Shown in pieces: positions 23,316 through 35,998 of a stretch of 64,000 bases of DNA. Origin of the DNA: Megamerina dolium (taxonomy: Eukaryota > Arthropoda > Insecta > Diptera > Megamerinidae); NCBI GenBank assembly GCA_963854835.1, contig OY978530.1, positions 8,682,372 to 8,746,371 of the forward strand. Reading direction: 5' to 3'. The translations under genes and the position numbers were made by a program. Each line of letters opens with the position of its first letter. The first letter of the stretch is position 1. Below the pieces are notes generated by a model. It made no database searches. It was given only the letters and a program-made list of their open reading frames with translations, and was not told where the DNA came from.

Positions 23316-24445
23316 ATGCCTGGAAGTTTGAGCGATGAAGCCGCTTCTGTTCAAAAGCCGGGTACTTTAAGGCATCAAAGAGCAACAGCGCGTCTTAATA
23401 TAACACGTATCAAAAACATTGTTGATAATCCAACGGTAACTTGGAATTCCGGCTAGAAATCTTAGATTCTTATAGTAAACAAATCATGGCATACCAAACC
23501 TAGATCGAGAGGGAGGATCCTGACGATGACCGAAGAGGCGATATCGAGGATCTTTGCATAAGTTATAAATCGAGGCTTATTCAGCTTATGGGGCAACATA
23601 AGCGTCGAGAGAGTCCAATGTTGGAGAGTACACTTGGTATTTCCATGCCTCAATCGTCTCGTCTTCCAAATCTGAAATTACCAACATTTAGTGGAAAGTA
23701 AGCGGAGTAAAAAATTTTATAAGCTCATTCAATAACTTGGTTCATGATGAGCCATAGCTAGCGACAATTGAAAAATTCAATCATTTGTTGAATTGTTTAT
23801 CGGGTAACGTGCTCAGAACGGTAAAAGCATTCCAAGTCACAGAAGACAATTATAAGAAAGTATTAGATCGTTTAGCAGAACGATACGATGAAAAAGGTTT
23901 GATATTTTTTGATAATATCGAGCAATATTTGACATTCCAAAAATGACCAAACCAAATGCTTCAGCGCTTAGGAATGCGGTTGACACTGTGTCCGCAATTT
24001 ATGATTCGTTGCTATCATTGGGTACAGAGAAGGATATAACAAATGCATTACTTATTCAATTAATATTATCAAAAGTTGATCCAGCTACAAAATCGAGATG
24101 GAACGATCAGTTGGATTATTCCACCCTTCCTTCATGGAACGATTGCTCGATATTGCTTATTCGTCGATGTCACTCGAAGTAAATGACGATCGGTCGAACA
24201 GATACGACAGTGCTGATCAACAGAATCCTTTGGAAAATCAATGCATTTTTTGTAAATTGAATGGGCATTCAATACATAGTTGCAACTCTTTCGCTGCATT
24301 GACCGCTGGTAAACGGTTCGATTTTGTAAAAAAATCTGGAAGTTGTATAAATTGCTTAAAGAAAGGACACGGTCCGAAACTGTTCTCGATCTCATTGTCG
24401 GGTTTGTCAACGTCCTCATCACATTCTGCTGCATATATATGAGGT
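23316..24445 (+). pseudogene. BEL/Pao gag, decayed
   Basis: From ATG (MPGSLSDEAASVQK) the frame is quickly broken but readable. Pieces include LPNLKLPTFSGK (Pao gag LPKIELPxFSG motif, about 23668-23700), FNHLLNCLSGNVLRTVKAF, VSAIYDSLLSLGTEKDITNA (about 23971-24031), then the zinc-knuckle region CIFCKLNGHSIHSC and CINCLKKGHG (24240-24373). Several stops and frameshifts make it non-functional. Confidence 0.8.
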
Positions 24446-27400
24446 GCAGCAGCAATCAAATCACTTCGATAATCAGCTATCTGTGTTACCATCAACATCT
24501 GCTACTGTCAATCATACTCCACAACAATCGTTCCAGCGTTCTTCACATCATGTCTCGAATACAAATGATGTCGTTGTATTGGCTACAGCTATAGTTAGAA
24601 TAAAAGATCGCTATGGAAGTACCCACCTAGTAAGAGCGCTTTTAGACTCTGGATCACAAATAAATTTCATAAGTGAAGATTGTGCACAGAAGTTACATTT
24701 GAAATGAGAATTTAATGATCTTAATTTATCGTGTATTGGGGAGATAAATGTGAGCTTACGACATAAAGTTAATACCATTTTAGAATCCAGAGGTAATGAC
24801 TACAGGTTTCAAGCAGATTTTTGGGTTATAAAGTCCATCTCGAGTTACCAACTCGAAGTTAATTTGCCTGTTGACTCGTGGAGCATTTTTAGTAAATAAA
24901 AATAGCGATATTCAGTTGGCCTCTTTAGATGCTATTGTGCATAAGTTTTGGGAAATAGAAGAAGTACCAAGCACATCCAAAAAGTTTACAAAAGAACAAT
25001 TGAGTTGCCAGCTACATTTTATTAAGAATACCAAGCGATTACCAACTGGCCGTTTTGAAGTTTTTCTGTCATTTAAAATGAATTCGTCAACACTCGGATC
25101 CTCATATGAAACGGCAAAACGACGATTTTTGTCACTTGAGCGTAGGCTTATGAGGACACCTGATGCCAAAGAAATGTATAATAATTTTATGATCGAATAT
25201 TTGTCGTTAGTCCACATGTCTAAAACGGAAAACATAATTCCGACTGGGCTACATTATTTCATACCACACCAAGTTGTCATAAGGCCTGATAGTTTAACAA
25301 CTAAGTTAAGAGTTGTATTTGATGCCTCTTGTAAAACATCATCCAATATCTCGTTGAACGATACTCTGATGGTCGGCCCAACTATTCAAACAGAACTCTA
25401 TATAAATCTCCAGAAATTTTTTTATCGTAAATTTGCTATTGCGGCAGATATTACAAACATGTATAGACAAATACAAGTCCATGAAGCAGATCGACAACTT
25501 CAGCTTATTTTGTGGCGGAAACATGCAAACTTGCCGATACAAATGTACAAACTAAACACAATAACATATGGCACTGCTCCAGCACCGTTTTTTGACTATT
25601 CGGTGCTTAAATGAACTTCGCAATCTTAATAGAGAAATGTATGTGGACGATATATTGTCAGGTGCTGAAACATTGGAGGAGCTTTAAAGCTTTCAATATG
25701 ATATAATAAAAATTATATCTCGATTCACCTGGTTTTAAGTTGGCGAAATGGTATTCTAACCACCAGTTTCTCAATAATAGCGACAATGTTGAAAAAGAAA
25801 TCACATTTAACGACACCGAAACCACTAAAACTCTAGGTAGAGTTTGGCATCCGAAAAGTGATAAGCTTAATTTTAATCTCGTTGCAAATTTTGATACTTT
25901 GAAGACTACTAAGCGCAATATTTTGTCGGTGTCTTCCCGGTTGTTTGACCCATTGGGGCTTCCATGCCCAGTTATTACAAAAGCAAAAATATTGCTGCAA
26001 GAACTGTGGTTGCTAAAGTTAGACTGGGATGAATCAGTTCCAATGTCGGTGGCTACAAGCTGGGAGATCTTTAAAAAAAAAACTTCCGAAAAATCCCAGA
26101 GATACATGTTTCTCGATACGTGAATATTTATTCGTTATTATCAGTCCAAATTCATGGTATCGCTGTTGCATCTATGCGTACATATGGTTGTTGTATATAT
26201 CTACGTAGCAAATGTGGTACTAATTACAAGTATATACTGATTACAGCCAAGTCGAAAGTTGCTCCACTTAAAACTAAAACTCTTCCAAGACTTGAGCTTT
26301 GTGCCGTTCACTTGCTATCAAAAGTGTGGAAAATTATAGAGCTAATTTTATTGCTATACACAGAAAAGGTAATTTTTTGGAGCGACTCAGGAATTGTGTT
26401 ATACTGGCTTAAAAACACCCATCTAAGTTATGAACTTTTGTTGGGAATAGGGTATCTGACATTCAGGAAGTGTCGAATAAAGCTACATGGAAGCATACTC
26501 CAACTGCTCACAACCCTGCGGATATTGTGTCGCGTAGTTGCATGAACTATACCAGTCTATATGGTTTGATGGTCCTACATTTTTAATTGAGGAGAAAGAT
26601 AATTTGCCTATAAATGCGCAATTTGAGCCCGTAGGAAAATTGTCATCGACAGAAATGCGCAAGTCTAAAGCGATCGTACTTGTTGTTGAAAAAGAACGTG
26701 ACATAATCTACGAAATAATTGAAAATTCATCGACGTACATGAGAATATTGCGAACACTTGCATATGTTTATCGATTTATAAAGCCGATCAAAGTAGCTTG
26801 AGCTTTCATTTTTCAAAGTCGTCGAAATCATTCAGCATGAGGAATACGCTGAACACATAAAATGTATTAAAAGCTCATTGTTATTAAGCAAACAAGTCCA
26901 ACAATTAAATCCGTTTCTGCACGAGTTAGAAGAAAATGGCAGAAAATTTACTTTAGTGCGTGTAGGTGGCATATTACTGAATGCCGACTACCTTATGATA
27001 CTAAGTATCCTTTATTGACGCCTAAGTCCCGATTCGTAACTCTGTATGCCACTCATTTGCATTTGTCACGACCACGAGTCCTAATTGGTCTAATGCGGCT
27101 GAAAATATGGTCAATAAATTCAAGAGAAGTTGCTCGTAATGTAGTTCGCAATTGCATACATTGTTTTAGGTACAAGCCCAGATTAATAACACAAATTGTG
27201 GGGAATTTACCTAGAAACCGACTGTTATCAGTGCGACTATTTTTGATAACCGCAGTTGATTTGGGTTCCGTAGCTCAGTGGTTCTAAAAGAACTATGTGA
27301 CAAAGCTCAGAAAAAGTGATGTCACAAGGTTTCTGCCATTCGGAACCCGCTAAAATAAGTAGGTCCCTTCTAATACTGTCCAAAATTTAACACGCACAAC

Positions 27401-28359
27401 AGTAATGAAAGAGATGCTCGGCCAATTAGCCCTTCGGGGCTTTAAGTGCCATATATTTTTTTTTTAGTTGATTTTTGTGGTCTGATATACACGCCATATA
27501 AAATTCGCGGTGGACCTCCCTATAAGACATATGTAGCTGTATGTATGTTTGTTTTTCATCAAAAGTTGTTCACATCGAAGCTGTTTCTGATTTGTCCACT
27601 AACGCTTTCATTTCTTCTTTTAAAAGTTTCATCGGAAGGAGAGGTCTTCCAGAGAAGCTTTTGTGCGACAACGCTACAAATTTCGTGGGAGCCAATGGAA
27701 AGCTGAAAGAGCTGAACGACGTGTTTTTCGGAGAGCAGAGTCAGAACAAAATAATCAATTTCGTAGCAGAGAGAGGCGTGACGTTCGAATTCATCCCGCA
27801 GCGCGCACCTCATATCGGAGGCCTGTGGGAAACGGCCGTCAAATCCATGAAGAATCTTTTTTATCACACCGTCGCGCACGCCAACCTGACATTCGAGGAA
27901 TTGTCAACTGTCTTGGTCGAAATAGAGGCCATATTAAATTCAAGACCAATCGATCCAATGTCCGAAGATCCCAACGACGGAGAGGCGCTCACGCCAGCGC
28001 ATTTATTAATCGGGTGTGCTTCAAAGGTCATAACCGAACCTACTATAGAGCACAAAGTTTTGACGTATTCAAAACGATTGCAACGTATCTGCTATCTAAA
28101 AGGGCGATTTTGGTCTGTGTTCCGCGGATATTACCTCCTCGGGTTACAAGCCAGGGCCAAGTTGCGCAAGCCCCAACAAAACGTAGAGGTTGGTTCCATG
28201 GTTATTGTTCACGAAGACAACCTGCCTCCACAGAAATGGTTGATAGGCAAAATAGTAGATGTCATTGTTGGAAAAGATGGCATGGTTCGTGTGGCCAATA
28301 TTCAAATGCAAAATGGAATTATTAAACGTGCGATACATAAATTGGCACCTCTACCATAA
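24444..28359 (+). pseudogene. BEL/Pao pol: protease, RT, RNase H, integrase, DUF5641
   Basis: Domains in order: protease with LLDSGSQINFISE near 24640; RT (24950-25660) with TKLRVVFDASCKTSSNISLN and catalytic YVDD in REMYVDDILSG near 25640; RNase H (25740-26540) with PRLELCAVHLLSKVW and FWSDSGIVLYWL; integrase (26950-28000) with CDNATNFVG and PHIGGLWETAVK; and the C-terminal DUF5641 block (LPPQKWLIGKIVDV) ending KLAPLP. The last 270 codons (27541-28359) are open, while the earlier part has many stops and shifts. The SINE at 27263-27465 splits the integrase just after the VDL motif. Confidence 0.85.
27263..27465 (+). mobile_element. tRNA-derived SINE copy G, internally deleted
   Basis: It begins GGGTTCCGTAGCTCAGTGGTT (box A present) and then jumps straight to CTAAAAGAACTATGTGAC. 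About 160 bp are missing, including box B. The rest follows the family to AAGTGCCATATA-T(n). The 9-bp duplication AGTTGATTT at 27254-27262 and 27466-27474 proves insertion into the BEL integrase. Confidence 0.88.
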
Positions 28360-28387
28360 GGGCAGCTTTTTTTTTTAATATATGAAT

Positions 28388-31194
28388 CCAGACCATGAGT
28401 TGTCTCAAGATATGCGACTGGAACGCCAACGGCTTAAGCCAGCACCGTTTGGAGCTAATTCAATTCCTTGAATCCAGCCAAATCGACATAATGATGATAT
28501 CTGAGACCCATTTCACTGACAAAAATTGCTACCAAATACCATATTACAAACTGTACACCACAAATCATCCGCATGGTAAGGCACGCGGAGGAACTGCCAT
28601 ATTGATAAAAAGCAGAATAAAACATCATGTTCTCGAAGATTTCAGTAGAGTCTACTTGCAAGCAACATCTATATGTCTGGAAGAATACATCTCTAAGATA
28701 GTAATATCTGCGATATACTGTCCCCCAAGATACAGTATTACCGAACAGCAATATAAAGAATTTTTCTCAACTCCTGGTAGCAAATTCTTGGTTGCTGGCG
28801 ATTTCAACGCCAAACACACTCACTGGGGCTCACTGGGGCTTAATAACTCCAAAAGGCAGAAGACTATGTTCAATCATCACTAACCACGGCTACGATGTTA
28901 TTTCAAATGGTCAACCGACATATTGGCCGACGGACAAGAGGAAAATACCCTATCTCATAGACTTTGGAGTCTCCAAAGGTTTGCAGATGGAAAATATCTC
29001 TACAGAGTGTAATTATGATCTATCATCTGACCACTCACCCACGGTAATATCTATAAAATCACCAAGCCCCTAAAGCAATTGCGTTAGAAAGAAAATAGAC
29101 TGGTTAAAATTCAAGAAATATATAAATTCCCATCTTCCTCTGAGTACTGTATTAAGAAATGGGCACGATGTAGACTCAGCACTCGAAAAATTCAACCAGC
29201 TGCTCTCATTAGCTCTCAGCTCAGCCACCTGCACAAAGGTATGCAAGCAATCAAACTATAGCCCATACACACCAGCCGATATTGAATTGCTAGTAAGACA
29301 GAAAAGAAGACTCCGAAGACAATGGCAAGAATTCAGATCACCGAATCTGAAAACACAGCTACAGCACTGCACTCGAAAGTTAAAGCAAGCCTTAAAAAAT
29401 AAAAACAACAAAGAGTTAGAAGAGCACATAGCGAAATTAACACCTGGTGAAGCGTCAGACTACTCTTTGTGGAAATCAGCAAAAAATTCAAATCGGCCAA
29501 TTCTCACTGATTTCCCCATCCGTTTGAGTGACGGTAATTGGGCTAGAAGCAACTGTGAGAAGGGTTTGGCTTTTGCAAACCACCCAAAAAGTGTGTTTAC
29601 ACCCAATCCACCCTCTTCACAGTCCTCATTACCAATATTAACTTCTCAACCTTGCTCAATAACGCTCAAAATTAAAAAAAGGACATATTCAAAGCAATTT
29701 ATAAAGATTTAAACCCAAAAAAATCACCTGGTCCAGATAAAATTATAGGTAAAATTATAAAAGAGCTACCTCCGGCTTCAGTAATTCATCTGATGCACAT
29801 TTTCAGTGATTATCCTTCGTATTAAACACTATCCCAAATGCTGGAAAACTTCAAAAATTATTATGATAGCAAAAACAGGAAAATACCCTACAAAAGTTGC
29901 ATCGTACAGACCTATCAGCCTCCTGCCTCTACTCTCTAAAGTATTCGAAAAGCTACTTGTCATGAATATAACTCCATTTATTAATCTCAACCAACTGATT
30001 CCTCAACATCAGTTTGGATTTAGAAAACAGCACGGCACAATAGAACAAGTCCACCGCATTGTAACTCTGATAAGGAACACTTTTGAATAAAAAAAGTATT
30101 GCTCAGCTGTCTTTCTTGATATCACTCAAGCTTTCGATAAAGTATGGCACGATGGCCTTATTTACAAACTCAAACTATTACTGCCTGCAAATGTCTCCTC
30201 ATTGCTTAGTAGCTACCTCACGAAAAGACAATTTCTCGTACATCACAAGGATTACACAACAAATCCATTGGATATTCACGCTGGCGTTCCTCAAGGAAGC
30301 GTTTTGGGTCCCTTACTGTATCTCTTATACACTTCAGATATGCCCAACAATAACTATACATTCATATCGACCTTTGCTGATGATACGGCAATATTGTGCT
30401 CTCGCTCTAACCCCATAGAAGCTACTAAACTCCTGCAGACTCATATCGATTCTCTCGAAATCTGGCTAGCAAAATGGCGTATAAAAGTCAATGAATCAAA
30501 GAGCGTACATGTAACCTTCACGCTAAGGCCAGATACATGTCCCCCACTTAAAATTAATGGCCAATCAGTTCCACAATGTTCCTCAACAAAGTATTGGGTA
30601 TTCACCTCGACAGAAGGCTGACCTGGAAAAATCACATAGAGGCAAAGAAAACTCAGATCAAGCTTAAAATTAATCAGTTATGGTGGCTGATACACAAAAG
30701 ATCAAAGTTGAATCTCGAATACAAAGTGCTATTATATAAAGCAATCCTGAAGCCAATCTGGACTTATGGTATTCAGTTTTGGGGCACCGCATCTCCCTCA
30801 AATATCGAAAAATTGCAGCGAATACAATCCAAGTGTCTGCGAATTATTGTAAACGCGCCTTGGTATATGAGGAACGTTAACATCCATCGAGATTTAAATG
30901 TACCCACAATTTCTGAGGAAGTTGCAATGTCTTGCAGAAGCTACATTCAAAAATTACACAGTCATCCGAATCCCTTTGCTAGGCAATTGTTGCTGAACAC
31001 GGGGCATCGTCGATTAAAAAGAAAAGACACACTGAATATGCTGTGAAATTGCTATACCTCGTGACTCAACAAATTGTGATGGAACGTTGGGAATATCACA
31101 TAATTTTATTTAGTTTGTAAGATTTGATTACTTATTGTTAGTTTCTAAGTAATTTTAGAAAGATCCAATAAAAAGGCTTGTAAAAAAAAAAAAA
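28388..31194 (+). mobile_element. Jockey-clade LINE copy 2, ORF2 only
   Basis: 2.8 kb bracketed by AATATATGAAT at 28377-28387 and 31195-31205. It starts 7 bp before the ORF2 ATG (28395), so ORF1 is lacking. ORF2 encodes AP-endonuclease (CDWNANGLSQHRLELIQFL, ISETHF, VAGDFNAKHTHW), the linker, RT (SPGPDK near 29723; SYRPISLLPLLSKVFEKLL; FADD near 30376) and the C-terminal region to 31046. Breaks are a 10-bp tandem duplication (CACTGGGGCT) near 28820-28840, frameshifts near 29640-29720, TAA at 30088-30090 and a 1-nt loss near 30594. AATAAA and poly(A) end it. Confidence 0.92.
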
Positions 31195-31221
31195 AATATA
31201 TGAATATATCAATGGCCGGAA

Positions 31222-31532
31222 TGTTTGGCCAGATGAGTTCAATTTAAATATATACGTATATATACCTAAACATAAGTTTATCATTGAAGTTCTACATCTT
31301 TATAAGTATCTTATTATATTATATTATTGTGAATTATACTATCTTATTATTGCTATAGACTAACTCTAACTCTATTTAGTACATACTTATTTGTACAACT
31401 ATGTAAACTGTTGATTTGTATACCCCTTTGTTGAATTGAAATTTTACATTAAAGTCAATTGTTATAAAACCACAGCTGGTGTTAGATTGTGAAAGTTTCG
31501 TTGTTGACAACAAAAATCATTGTTGCTCAACA
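31222..31532 (+). repeat. BEL 3' LTR (311 bp)
   Basis: It starts TGTTTGGCC just after the purine-rich GGCCGGAA stretch and ends CTCAACA, so it has TG...CA termini. The following GACTC (31533-31537) repeats the 5 bp before the 5' LTR. It is longer than the recognisable 5' LTR. Confidence 0.85.
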
Positions 31533-31537
31533 GACTC

Positions 31538-33671
31538 TTTCCTTAAGAAACAGGATAAACAGCATCATTGATGCACAATCTTAAAAATATATGAAACAAT
31601 TTTTTTTCATGTCACTGGAATAACTGAGAATTGGTAATTTTCAAAGATGGTGAAAAATGTCTCTTCTTTTCAAATTTCATCGCATATAACTCAGTAAAAT
31701 TTAATCTAGTCGACACAGGCGGTACGTTGTCGAAAAGACCACGGCTTTCGAATGGTGTGCAAATCATATTATATGGATAAATAGTTTGTGTGCCATTAAC
31801 TAAAAAAAGTGCAAAAGATCACGTTATTCACGAATATCTGGAAAACGCTTTTTTAGGGAAATAAATGAAGGCAAGTTTCTTTTTCTTTTTCTTTTTTTTT
31901 TTTGAGGTACTCGCAAAAGGGGAAAAAATTGCCGATTAGTTTAATATACCAAAAAGAGTTTATTTTTATTATTTTTTTTGAATTTGTAAAAAGAAACTTG
32001 TACATAATATATAATTTATATAATTTATTTATAATTTCTGGGCATAAGCATTTAAAATATTATAAATATTTAAGATATGCTATGCATTGAATAAAGAATT
32101 GTAACACATGAACACGGTAAAGGGATTTCCTGTTGTGAATATAGTTTTATCTGTGACGAAATTTCTATACCAAACTTGAACTTTATATATAATATAAAAC
32201 TGTTATACACAATATAATGATACTTATATATCAGATCAACATAGCTTATAAGGCCACAATTGTGGTCTTACCTTTTTTTTTTTTGTTGTGGTTACTCTGT
32301 TCCGCCGAACACCAAATATTGTTTAATGGCAGAACAAGATGGCAATTACAAGAAATTGGACCAAACTTTATTTCCAATCTAGTTGTAAACATGATTTAAA
32401 GATAGAGATTACTAAAATCATTCGATAATATCTAATTCCAGAATTCTAGTAACTATCTTTTAGACTTTTAATAACGTGTTTTTCATTAGATGTAATAAAG
32501 AGCGGAAGAATTACGAATTAGTTGAAAGGAATGTGTAGTTAAAACAAAAACAAAAATGTATTTTTTCGAAAATGCCTGTGTATTTTGGCATGGAGGTCGA
32601 TCCGATGTTTGAACCAAAAGTTATATAAATAGTATGTGGAACTCTCTATTGTCGACGAGGTTCCAATTTTTTATATAGTTTTCCGCCATATTGTACTTAT
32701 TTCAAAATGCGAAGCTCTATAATTAAGCCAAAAACATAAAAGCTTAGATACATGTTACAATTATATCAATGTTCCTTGAGATTTATTATTACAATACATT
32801 AATTTTATTTTTTTATATCCCATATCATAAAATATATTTGCAATTTTCTGATAAAATGATCAATGGAATACTAAACGAAAAAATACTGATATGTAATTGG
32901 CTTAAAAGTATTTTAGGAGAAGTTAAAATATTTTGACTCCCTGAAACAAAAACTCGTTTTATGAACAATGTTAATATTTACGAAAAAATTAAGAAAAATA
33001 AAAAAAAAATAAATGTGCAATAATAACATATTAATTTAATTTTTTTATATCCCATAATGCAAATGACTAAAAGTCCCAAATTAGTCATAAAATATATTTG
33101 CAATTTTTTGATAAAATGATAAATGGAATACTAAACGAAAAAGTACTGATATGTAATTGGTTTAAAAGTATTTTATGAGAAGTTAAAATATTTCGGCTCC
33201 CTGAAAAAAAACTCGTTTTGTAAACAATATTAACGTTTACTCAAAAATTAAGCAAAATAAAAAAAAATAAACAGTTAATATTCATTTATTTCTAATGTAA
33301 ATATAAAATATATAACAATATATAACTTATTACACCTAACTCTTTTTAAAAAATTCTTTGGTTTCCATTGGTTTAATTTAGGTGTAAAGGCTTCATATTG
33401 CCACAAAAATTCCAAGGTTGGTAAATTCGTTATTTCAATGTTTTATTAAATTGATTTATTTTATTTAACCAAAATGATATATCTATTATTTTTAATCGAA
33501 TCGTATTTTTGTGCAAATTTGGTGTATGGTGGAAAGTAGGACTGTCGTTTTTAATTTCAATTGTGACATACAAATATTAGTGTCCCAGTTTCAGTATTTT
33601 TCTTCAGTGATACCACTTGGCAGCAATTGTTTTTCTTTTGGGTTAAAAACTTTCGGGTTTTTCAACTTTTG
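31538..33671. other. No gene seen; holds a diverged tandem duplication
   Basis: AT-rich non-coding sequence. A unit containing CATAAAATATATTTGCAATTTT, GGAATACTAAACGAAAAA and ACTGATATGTAATTGG occurs at about 32800-33015 and again at about 33040-33275 (period roughly 260 bp). Nothing coding is supported. Confidence 0.6.
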
Positions 33672-33681
33672 TTCTTAAATA

Positions 33682-34057
33682 ATGGTGGGTGCCGTAGCTC
33701 AGTGGTTAGTGTGTTCGCCTTCTGATCTGTAGGTCGTGGTTCAATACCCGGCTGATGCATAACAAATTTAATATCGAAAAGATTTTTCTCTCGAACGGTA
33801 CCCACCTGTCGGCAAGCAATTGGCAATTCTTCCGACAGTAACAACTTGCCATGAAAAAGCTTCTAAAAGAACTCTGTGACAAAGCTCAGAAAAAGTGATG
33901 TCACAAGTGTTCTGCCGTTCGGAACCGGCTAAAATAAGTAGGTCCATTCTAATACTGTCCAAAATTTAAGACGCACAACAGTAATGGAAGAGAAGCTCGG
34001 ACAATTAGCCCTTTGGGGCTTTAAGTGCCACATATTTATTTTAAAAAATTTTTTTTT
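33682..34057 (+). mobile_element. tRNA-derived SINE copy A, full length
   Basis: Starts TGGGTGCCGTAGCTCAGTGG (box A) with box B GGTTCAATACC near 33740, then the family body. The 3' end is AAGTGCCACATATTTATTTT followed by a T-run. The 10-bp duplication TTCTTAAATA at 33672-33681 and 34058-34067 flanks it. An internal TTTTT follows GAAAAGA after box B. Confidence 0.92.
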
Positions 34058-34067
34058 TTCTTAAATA

Positions 34068-35301
34068 TGAATTTTCTTTATGAATCGCCTTTTTGTAAAT
34101 GCTTTCATAAAGAACCGTAGCTCAGGATATTTTTATTTAAAAATCTATTTAAATGTGGTTATTTCGATGTACTTACCAGCATTTATTTGCAGCACCAGTA
34201 GGCCGCTAATAATAGCAGCCATCATCAATGACATTGCTGTTGGTGTCGATTTTTTTAACATTATCGTGATCATCATAATTGTAACGTGTTTTATTCCAGT
34301 TGATCCTTTAAAATTGATAAAACATGATTTAATCAATTAATCATGATTGTTATTTCCTGAGGTATATTTTTAATTTTTAATTAAAATATAGCAACAGCAA
34401 AATTGTTTTTAAAAATTTCTTTAGGCGAATGATTTTCAATTTGAATATATTTAATTTAAGATTTTTGTTTCCTTTCATCTTTTTTTAAAAAACGTTTACA
34501 CTGAACTTTTTGAAACTAAAAAACCGACAGCAAGAATACATTTGAATTCAAATAAAATTTAAGGGCTTGAATTTATTTTATAAAAAGTTTTCTACTGAAG
34601 CGATTTCAAATTCAATTTAATTTTTTCCAAAAAATATATTCCTCTGTACTACTGTTTTTATAAAATAACAGAGAGAAAAAAATATATTGATTCAATCTTT
34701 TTTAAAAGAGATTGTCGATTTCTTTTTAGAATATAAATTTATTAGTTTTTGAGCTGAGTAAAATTATGTTCCTCGTTTGTAATATTTTTATGCTTGAATA
34801 TAACGAAATATTTAACTCACACACATATATGCAAGTAAAAATCCTAAGTAATCCCAATTATGAAGAAGACAGTTTCAAAGAAGAAAATGTCAATCTATCG
34901 AATTGTAAAATGCGGTGACCCTTTTTGTAGTATGGTAACGTATATTTATTTCTAGCTTGCCTTGAAATATATAAAATTAGAATAACAGCGACGCGCGTAC
35001 GCACTTCGATCTCATCCGTTTACCGTTGTAGATGTAGAAGAGAGAATCAAATGAAAACATCCGACGAATGCAAAAGACTAATTTCAAATAATTCACTTTT
35101 ACAATATGAAGAATACCTTATATATACATATACACATACACTCACACAGAGATCAAAAATTATTGTCACATTAAAATATTTAAATCATTAATTGACTAAA
35201 AACACAAACATACAGGCGAATACGCCAATCAACAACAAAAAATACCATGTAAAGCCACGATCATCATATGTACCCAGCAGCAAACAGAATGTATTCGGCA
35301 G

Positions 35302-35303
<2 letters not shown>
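34068..35303. other. No gene seen
   Basis: AT-rich sequence with long A and T runs leading into a (TA)n array. No protein motif or repeat family was recognised. Confidence 0.4.
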
Positions 35304-35373
<70 letters not shown>

Positions 35374-35416
35374 GTATATATATAAGTATATATATATATG
35401 TATATATATGTATATA

Positions 35417-35504
<88 letters not shown>
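35304..35504. repeat. (TA)n microsatellite, about 200 bp, with TATG/TACA interruptions
   Basis: Nearly uninterrupted TA dinucleotides. All long 'reading frames' here are Tyr-Ile artefacts of the repeat. Confidence 0.97.
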
Positions 35505-35505
<1 letters not shown>

Positions 35506-35544
35506 GCAAGCACGCGAGCAATCAATGAAGCAATCAATGAAGCA

Positions 35545-35998
35545 CTCAAAGTTGGGGAGATATTTGCGTCTGATGGGTTTTACAGTGAACGAGGACAAGA
35601 CGAAGTACCTAGTGTCAAGAAAGAAGAGTCCCGGTGTCTTGGACTGCGCGTCACTGTTGACAACTATGCTTTTGAAGTAATGAAAGGCTTTGTCTACCTT
35701 GGAACCGCACATTAACTCCAGTCATTACTGCAGATATTGCGAATGAATGAAATTGGGAAGTAGAGCCCTCTTTCGAAAAACAAAAACCACATTTTACAAG
35801 TCTCTTATCATACCTGCCCTTACATGTGGCGCCGAAGCTTGGACAATTTCAGAATTTTTCAAAATACAGCGGCTGCGCTGGCTAGATCATGTCAATTTTA
35901 CAAAATATCGGCATATAACACAGTGCAAACTTCATACAAAATTGTTTTATGCGTCGGAGGCTAAAGGGTCAACGAATATTAGAAATTTATTTACCTAA
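35545..35998 (+). mobile_element. RTE-like LINE fragment, RT C-terminal part
   Basis: In shifting plus-strand frames: [19 protein letters not shown], then [18 protein letters not shown], then SRALFRKTKTTFYKSLIIPA, LTCGAEAWTIS and KIQRLRWLDHV. These match, block for block, the minus-strand fragment at 42710-43425. The 5' boundary is at the (TA)n array, so the array may have grown at a truncation point. Several frameshifts are present. Confidence 0.75.

Larger units (their letters stand above)
21051..31532 (+). mobile_element. BEL/Pao LTR retrotransposon with three nested insertions
   Basis: The outer limits are set by matching LTR starts (TGTTTGGCCAGATGAGTT at 21051 and 31222) and by a 5-bp duplication GACTC at 21046-21050 and 31533-31537. 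The interior carries a tandem-repeat leader, gag from 23316 and pol ending at 28359, all plus strand and all decayed. Nested inside are a LINE fragment (22587-23026), a deleted SINE (27263-27465) and a Jockey LINE (28388-31194), each with its own target-site duplication. Without the inserts the element is about 7.0 kb, normal for BEL/Pao. There is no env. Confidence 0.85.

Noticed and set aside
27663..28325. 220-residue Arg-rich frame overlapping BEL pol
   Set aside because: Shadow of the open integrase/DUF5641 frame in another phase.
33690..33750. Genuine tRNA gene
   Set aside because: The heads have tRNA-like box A and B but poor acceptor and anticodon stems, and each is fused to the same 290-bp body with a target duplication, so they are SINEs.
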